Position numbers and translations under genes: made by a program. The notes under the pieces are model-generated. The model did not search any database, had not been told where the DNA came from, and saw nothing but the letters and a program-made list of their open reading frames with translations. Positions 47,037 through 51,405 of a stretch of DNA of 51,405 bases are shown in pieces. The stretch's first letter is position 1; every line of letters starts with the position of its first letter. Source of the DNA: an uncultured Alcanivoracaceae bacterium (GTDB lineage: Bacteria; Pseudomonadota; Gammaproteobacteria; Xanthomonadales; Marinicellaceae); NCBI GenBank assembly GCA_947311585.1, contig CAMZLQ010000002.1:1-51405 (forward strand), given 5' to 3'.

Positions 47037-47316
47037 ATTCGTTTGGGTTATGAAACAATGTTGTAACTCTTTAAAACTAAAAATAGTTAAAATTATTGCG
47101 ATGATATTATCAACCGATTTATTTAAAATACAAAATTCTCAAGTAATAAGGCATGCTTTAAAAGAATATAAAAAAGGTGGTGCAGATTTTGCAGATTATG
47201 TGGTGGGAAGAATTAATAATTATAATCAATGGAAGTACACTATAATATTTGATAAAAAAGCAAGTTTGTTGAATTCATTTGAACTGCTTGCTGTAAACTC
47301 TGAGGGTCTTTATTAA
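47017..47316 (+). pseudogene. N-terminally deleted PIN-domain (VapC-like) toxin
   Basis: About 95 codons readable from a TTG at 47029. CEFVWVMKQC, LKEYKKGGADFADYVVGRIN and IIFDKKASLLNSFELL match the middle and end of PIN-domain toxins. The first roughly 45 residues, with the first catalytic Asp (the DTN box), are missing. No ATG exists at a sensible place. With the shortened antitoxin this looks like one internal deletion that fused the two genes. It should be inactive. It overlaps the next gene as TAATG. Confidence 0.65.
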
Positions 47317-47936
47317 TGAAAAATATTTCTTCAACTCTGCGACTAATTTTGATTTTATGCATACCTGCTGTTTATTCTAAGTCCTTTGTTGCTTTAGATG
47401 TTGATTTAAAAGAATATATAGCAGAAGTCTCACCTTATATAAAACAGTATCCTCCACATTTTAAGAGTAAAAAACAACAAAAAAAAATAACCAAAAAAAC
47501 TAAAAAAATAATTAGGAAGTTAAATAAACTGGACTTGAGTAAAGAGAATTCAGGTGATTTTTTAATTGATGCAGCACAAATTTATGCAATGGCACATAAT
47601 TTAGATTTGGGAACTGGGTCAAAAGCAAGAGAAACCTTTGTTTTAGCTCTTAAATTGCAACCTGATAACAGTAAGGCTAATTATTTATATGGTATGTTCT
47701 TAATTTCTACCAACTTATATCAGTTAGAAAGTGAAAAATATTTACAAAAAGCCTATTCTTTAGGTATAGAAGATGCATTGTTTTCTTTGGGGATTTTGGA
47801 GTTAGGCAAAGGAAATAAGAAAAAGGGGATTAGTCTTTTAGAAGAATATTTAAAAAAGAATCCAGATAATTCTTATACCAAGAAACTAATAGATGCCGCC
47901 AAAACAAACAAAATAAAGTTTAATAAAAGCAAATGA
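47316..47936 (+). CDS. Exported TPR-repeat protein, unknown function
   Basis: 206 residues with a signal peptide (MKNISSTLRLILILCIPAVYS). A very lysine-rich stretch (about 50-70) precedes TPR-like helices from about 85 to 195 (ARETFVLALKLQPDNSKANY, AYSLGIEDALFSLGILELG, GISLLEEYLKKNPDN). It overlaps fdhD by 4 bp (ATGA), so they are coupled, though no functional tie to formate dehydrogenase is known. The ATG overlaps the stop of the PIN remnant. Confidence 0.7.
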   Translation: MKNISSTLRLILILCIPAVYSKSFVALDVDLKEYIAEVSPYIKQYPPHFKSKKQQKKITKKTKKIIRKLNKLDLSKENSGDFLIDAAQIYAMAHNLDLGTGSKARETFVLALKLQPDNSKANYLYGMFLISTNLYQLESEKYLQKAYSLGIEDALFSLGILELGKGNKKKGISLLEEYLKKNPDNSYTKKLIDAAKTNKIKFNKSK

Positions 47937-48751
47937 CATGTATTTCTATATTAAAATTTGAGGTTATCAAACACACCCCGCAAAGAGTAACTAAACTACA
48001 AGATTCAATCGCTATTGAATCTCCATTAGAAATACGTCTTGGTCACGATAAGGATAGTTTTCAAACCCTTGCTATTACCTTATGCTCACCTGACGAAATT
48101 GAAGATTTGGTTTATGGTCAATTATACAGTGAAGGCATTATCACCCAATGCAGTGATGTATTAAGTATTCAGGTGTTTGATAATGAACTGGGCTTAATTG
48201 CAGAGGTAATTCTATTAAAATCAATAGCTTATAATAAATACTTAAATAAACGTCACGGTATGATTCATGCCAGTTGTGGGGTTTGCGGAAAAACTGAAAT
48301 TGATGATTTACTAACCTTTCAATACACAAAAAACAAACAGCCAATTAAAAGCTTATCCATACGCGAAATTTGCATGTTACCTGAAAAACTTTGCCAATCT
48401 CAGCTCGCCTTTAAAGAAACAGGTGGCGTGCATGCTTGTGCTTTGTTTGATGAAACAGGAGAATTGTTGTTGCTTAAAGAAGATGTCGGGCGGCACAATG
48501 CTTTGGATAAATTAATTGGTCGAGCCTTGTTGCAAAAATTATTGCCATTATCCAATAAAACGATACTGCTTAGTGGGCGAGTTAGCTTTGAATTGGTGCA
48601 TAAAGCATTGATTTCGGGAGTTACAACTCTTGCTGCCATTGGTGCACCTTCGTCCTTAAGTATTGAGATTGCGCAGGCAAATAATTTACGGTTACTTGGT
48701 TTTGTGAAAAACACTGGTTTTAATGAATATTGCAATGGTAAAATAAGGTAA
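47933..48751 (+). CDS. fdhD: Formate dehydrogenase accessory sulfurtransferase
   Basis: Carries sulfur from IscS to the bis-MGD cofactor of formate dehydrogenases. 272 residues. The catalytic CxxC is Cys115-Cys118 in ASCGVCGK (E. coli 121/124). FKETGGVHACALF and EDVGRHNALDKLIG are family signatures, and ISGVTTLAAIGAPSSLSI follows near the end. It is coupled upstream to the TPR gene and downstream to the phosphatase (TAATG). Its presence implies a molybdenum or tungsten formate dehydrogenase in the genome. Confidence 0.95.
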   Translation: MTCISILKFEVIKHTPQRVTKLQDSIAIESPLEIRLGHDKDSFQTLAITLCSPDEIEDLVYGQLYSEGIITQCSDVLSIQVFDNELGLIAEVILLKSIAYNKYLNKRHGMIHASCGVCGKTEIDDLLTFQYTKNKQPIKSLSIREICMLPEKLCQSQLAFKETGGVHACALFDETGELLLLKEDVGRHNALDKLIGRALLQKLLPLSNKTILLSGRVSFELVHKALISGVTTLAAIGAPSSLSIEIAQANNLRLLGFVKNTGFNEYCNGKIR

Positions 48752-49332
48752 TGAAATTACAAATTAAATTGATAGTTGTTTTACTGATTGTAAGTGCTTG
48801 GGTTGATGCACAACCTCGTGTGCGACCTGATAACTGGGCTCAGCTCATTATTAATGCAGAATTGGAAAATTTTTACCGAGTCTCTGACAAGCTTTACCGC
48901 AGTGAACAACCCGATAAGAAAGCTTTTAAAGAATTACAAAGCATGGGCATTACGCAAGTGCTAAATTTACGCAAGCACCATACTGACAGGGATGAAGGCA
49001 GAAATACTGCAATTAAACTTTATCACTTGCGTATGAGTGCTCGAAAGCTAACAGAATCTCAAGTATTTGATGCACTTAAAGTTATAAAAGAATCCCAAGG
49101 TCCAATTCTTATTCATTGCTGGCATGGTTCGGATAGAACCGGGGTTGTTGCAGCGGCTTACCGCATGGTCTTTCAGAATTGGACTGCTGCTCAAGCCATT
49201 GATGAGTTTAAAAATGGTGGTTTTGGTTATCATGAGTGGGCATTTCCCAATTTAGAAGAGCTGCTCAATCAGTTAAATGTAAAAAAAATACAAACGGCAT
49301 TAGCTTTAAATCTAAAAAACACTCAGAAGTAA
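48751..49332 (+). CDS. Exported dual-specificity-type protein phosphatase
   Basis: 193 residues with a signal peptide (MKLQIKLIVVLLIVSAWVDA). The cysteine-phosphatase P-loop HCWHGSDRTG places the nucleophile at Cys123 and the arginine at 129. YRSEQP and GITQVLNLRKH upstream are typical of the DUF442/DSP-like family, and the C-terminal half reads AIDEFKNGGFGYHEWAF. Similar proteins are often periplasmic and of unknown substrate. It is translated immediately after fdhD. Confidence 0.87.
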   Translation: MKLQIKLIVVLLIVSAWVDAQPRVRPDNWAQLIINAELENFYRVSDKLYRSEQPDKKAFKELQSMGITQVLNLRKHHTDRDEGRNTAIKLYHLRMSARKLTESQVFDALKVIKESQGPILIHCWHGSDRTGVVAAAYRMVFQNWTAAQAIDEFKNGGFGYHEWAFPNLEELLNQLNVKKIQTALALNLKNTQK

Positions 49333-49339
49333 TATAACT

Positions 49340-50017
49340 ATGTTTGAAAAAATAAAACAAAAAATACAGCAATCCATTGAAAATGCTATCGATTTACAAC
49401 AAAAAAAACAAGCAAAATTAGCCGAACATTATAATGATGAAATCGCATCCAAAACCCAATGGTCAGCCTTAAAAAAAGGAGGGACAAACTTTAAAACACA
49501 CAAGCTAGTTCAACAATCTTCAAGCGTGTTAAAATACCAATTATCAACTGGAGGTCTATTGTTTATCGGTGTATTTGGACTGATTGGGGCAGGTGTTATG
49601 ATTGCAGGATTATATGTGTTATTCACCACTTCTGAAATGTCGAGTTTATTTTTGGTGCTTTTTGGCTTAATTTTTTTTAGCGTTGCTGTTGTGATGTATT
49701 TGACCATGGGAAAACCAATCTATTTAGATCGTTCAATCGGCATGATGTATAAGGGCAACAACCCGCCTAAACTTTCAGGAATGCAAGATGAAAATGATAA
49801 CGTGTACCTTAACAATATCCATGCTGTTCAAATTATAAAAGAATACGTGCGCTCGAATAAAAGCAGTTATTACAGTTACGAAATAAACTTAGTCATGAAA
49901 GACGCAACTCGGGTTAATGTTATTGATTTTGGCAATTATAAACAGATTAAAAAAGACGCTAAAATTATTTCACAATTTTTAGTTAAACCCCTTTGGGATT
50001 CGGTTGAATTAAGTTAG
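49340..50017 (+). CDS. Membrane protein of unknown function
   Basis: 225 residues: an amphipathic, Lys/Gln-rich N-terminus (about 1-70), two membrane helices (about 73-93, LLFIGVFGLIGAGVMIAGLY; and 100-120, SLFLVLFGLIFFSVAVVMYL), then a soluble C-terminal domain with beta-strand character (VYLNNIHAVQIIKEY). It starts 7 bp after the phosphatase gene, so it is likely the last gene of the TPR-fdhD-phosphatase unit. No family is recognised. Confidence 0.6.
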   Translation: MFEKIKQKIQQSIENAIDLQQKKQAKLAEHYNDEIASKTQWSALKKGGTNFKTHKLVQQSSSVLKYQLSTGGLLFIGVFGLIGAGVMIAGLYVLFTTSEMSSLFLVLFGLIFFSVAVVMYLTMGKPIYLDRSIGMMYKGNNPPKLSGMQDENDNVYLNNIHAVQIIKEYVRSNKSSYYSYEINLVMKDATRVNVIDFGNYKQIKKDAKIISQFLVKPLWDSVELS

Positions 50018-50027
50018 GGTTAATCAA

Positions 50028-50333
50028 TTATTCAACCAGAACAATATAGCTTAAATAGATACCAAGTGGAAGCAAAACAAGGTAGATATTAATTGCTTTT
50101 TGGTAGGATTTTTTTAAATTTTTATCTTCAATATTAACGCGCATGCTGTTAAGCCAAATTAATTCCATTATTTGTAAAAATACCACTAATAAAATAAAAA
50201 CAGTAGAAAATATACCGAGCAGATAGGCCCAATCTTCACCCTTGAAAAAATAGGCAACAGTTGCTGTAATAATGGCAATGATGATAAAAATCATTAAGGC
50301 TGTACGTAGTGGTGTAAAGGCTGTTTGTGTCAT
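50028..50333 (-). CDS. Small integral membrane protein, unknown function
   Basis: 101 residues with three membrane helices: about 10-30 (ALMIFIIIAIITATVAYFF), 35-60 and 82-100 (IYLVLLPLGIYLSYIVLVE). No family is recognised. It is convergent with the preceding membrane-protein gene, only 10 bp between stops, without an obvious terminator. Confidence 0.55.
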   Translation of the reverse strand: MTQTAFTPLRTALMIFIIIAIITATVAYFFKGEDWAYLLGIFSTVFILLVVFLQIMELIWLNSMRVNIEDKNLKKSYQKAINIYLVLLPLGIYLSYIVLVE

Positions 50334-50395
50334 TTAATTAATATAATCAGAGTAAGCGCAAATCTTAACACAGTATAATCAAATTGTGAAAAGGC

Positions 50396-51124
50396 TTATT
50401 TCCAAACAACTAGATTTTTGCCTTTGCTCTTTGCTTTATAAAGATTGTTGTCAGCTAAGCTTAGCATTTTGTCCATGGAATGGAATGATTCATAACTACT
50501 GGCAGCTCCAATACTAATAGTAATATTGAAGTTTTTATTATCAAAGTTGGTAAATACGTGTTTTTGCGTTAGTAAACGAATATTTTCTGCAAATGCAAGG
50601 TTTTCTTTAGAGGATGCATTTGGTGTTATAATTAAAAATTCTTCACCTCCAAACCGGACGATACAGCTTTTTTGTTTAGCGTTGTTTTTAAGAATTGATG
50701 CCAACTTTTGTATAACTGCATCACCAACCTGATGACCGTAATTATCATTGATTTTTTTAAAATCATCAATGTCAATCATAAGGACTGAACAATGGTGAAA
50801 GTTATTTGATTTTTGTTTGTCATGAAGAAAGGTGTTTTTCCATATTTCATAACCTCGACGATTGTAGACCTGAGTTAAATGATCATAAAGTGTTTGTTCG
50901 TGTATTTTTTTTGCAAACTTGTAATTGTCTCTCTCATTATCTAGAGCCTTAAATGCAAGAATTAAAGCAAAAACAAATGCCCCAAGAGAACGAATAAAAA
51001 TATTGTTTATGTATTCATAATTTTCTTCTGAGAAGAGGTACAGAATAAAAAAAGACAATAAAACGCCAACGGTTAAGGATACGACGAGTTGAAGTTTTGT
51101 ATAAAATGCTGAAATAATAATCAT
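50396..51124 (-). CDS. Membrane-bound diguanylate cyclase (GGDEF), N-terminus probably lost
   Basis: 242 residues: two membrane helices (about 10-30 and 42-60), a short linker, then a GGDEF domain (about 80-240). The active-site loop is RFGGEEF, a functional variant, and DHLTQVYNRRGYE, MIDIDDFKKINDNYGHQVGD and LADNNLYKAKSKGKN are conserved. No RxxD inhibitory site is seen at the usual position. It makes cyclic di-GMP from GTP. The frame upstream stays coding across a single in-frame TAG at 51143-51145, so the native protein was likely 317 residues with five helices. Translation from the ATG at 51124 has only a distant AGGAG (at the TAG), 15 nt away. Confidence 0.85.
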   Translation of the reverse strand: MIIISAFYTKLQLVVSLTVGVLLSFFILYLFSEENYEYINNIFIRSLGAFVFALILAFKALDNERDNYKFAKKIHEQTLYDHLTQVYNRRGYEIWKNTFLHDKQKSNNFHHCSVLMIDIDDFKKINDNYGHQVGDAVIQKLASILKNNAKQKSCIVRFGGEEFLIITPNASSKENLAFAENIRLLTQKHVFTNFDNKNFNITISIGAASSYESFHSMDKMLSLADNNLYKAKSKGKNLVVWK

Positions 51125-51142
51125 AACCAGAAGGAAATACTC

Positions 51143-51349
51143 CTAGGCTAAAGCAACATAAAATATTTTCCCATTAATTTGGGTGTGTAAATACATATAA
51201 GTACACAATGTTATGAAACCAAGAGGCATTAATAATCGAGGAATTGAGCTGTTGTATTTGTTCGAATGTATTAGGTAAAGAATTATAATTAAAGGGGTGC
51301 AAGCAATAAAGAGTATGTAAACTAAACTGTGTAAGTTAGTTTTAGACAT
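51143..51349 (-). pseudogene. N-terminal membrane part of the diguanylate cyclase, ended by TAG
   Basis: 68 codons with two membrane helices (ACTPLIIILYLIHSN, RLLMPLGFITLCTYMYLH) and the beginning of a third (KIFYVALA). The third is cut by TAG and continues in the same frame as EYFLLVMIIISAFY into the cyclase gene. The whole reads as a five-helix sensor region, so this is one gene with a nonsense codon rather than two genes. A sequencing error or true readthrough are alternatives. Confidence 0.6.
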
Positions 51350-51405
51350 TTTTAATTCTGTCCTCGAATTCTATCACAAAACGGTTCAATGCAGGTTTCC
51401 ATCTA

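Overview
The window looks like chromosome of a low-GC gammaproteobacterium. The evidence is the cmk-rpsA-ihfB block, release factor 3 (prfC), a YbiT-type ABC-F protein, a YfhM-like alpha-2-macroglobulin lipoprotein and a sucA-sucB-lpd cluster. A Marinicella-like lineage would fit the secreted, multiheme and autotransporter content, but that is a guess. No rRNA, tRNA, CRISPR array or complete insertion sequence was seen.

Layout. 1-1931: urocanate hydratase (hutU, C-terminus off the window edge) translationally coupled to a MarR regulator, with a strong promoter overlapped by a palindrome. 1999-2333: a ParE/RelE-like toxin whose antitoxin is reduced to a C-terminal stub. 2489-7829: alpha-2-macroglobulin lipoprotein and a small membrane protein, followed by an 86-bp palindromic repeat. 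8069-10993: cmk, a terminator, a hairpin-rich leader, rpsA, a terminator and ihfB. 11063-12652: prfC on the minus strand. 12778-16379: a three-gene secreted operon of a five-haem cytochrome c, an unknown protein and a short, degenerate copper-amine-oxidase-like protein. 16458-20174: gpmI, two tiny overlapping genes and ybiT. 20345-24526: an RND pump and its adaptor behind a palindromic operator. 24680-26626: proA-proB. 27194-32680: a cyanophycin operon (iadA-cphB-cphA) ending in a zinc-ribbon Nudix gene. 33911-39296: an autotransporter with DUF11-like repeats, followed by an exported Sel1/caspase-fold protein. 39309-39540: a MITE-like element with a 5-bp target duplication. 39610-45064: lpd, sucB, sucA. 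45142-46749: a NuoE-NuoF fusion resembling the formate dehydrogenase beta subunit. 46893-47316: the remains of an AbrB/PIN toxin-antitoxin pair. 47316-50017: TPR protein, fdhD, secreted dual-specificity-type phosphatase and a membrane protein. 50028-51349: a small membrane protein and a diguanylate cyclase whose membrane region is cut by one in-frame TAG.

How the parts work together. The metabolic theme is nitrogen and amino-acid handling: histidine breakdown, storage and mobilisation of Asp-Arg polymer down to aspartate and arginine, and proline synthesis, alongside the TCA-cycle 2-oxoglutarate dehydrogenase. The least explained parts are the cytochrome/amine-oxidase-like operon and the autotransporter/caspase pair. 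Both are predicted to act outside the cytoplasm and neither matches a named system that I recognise.
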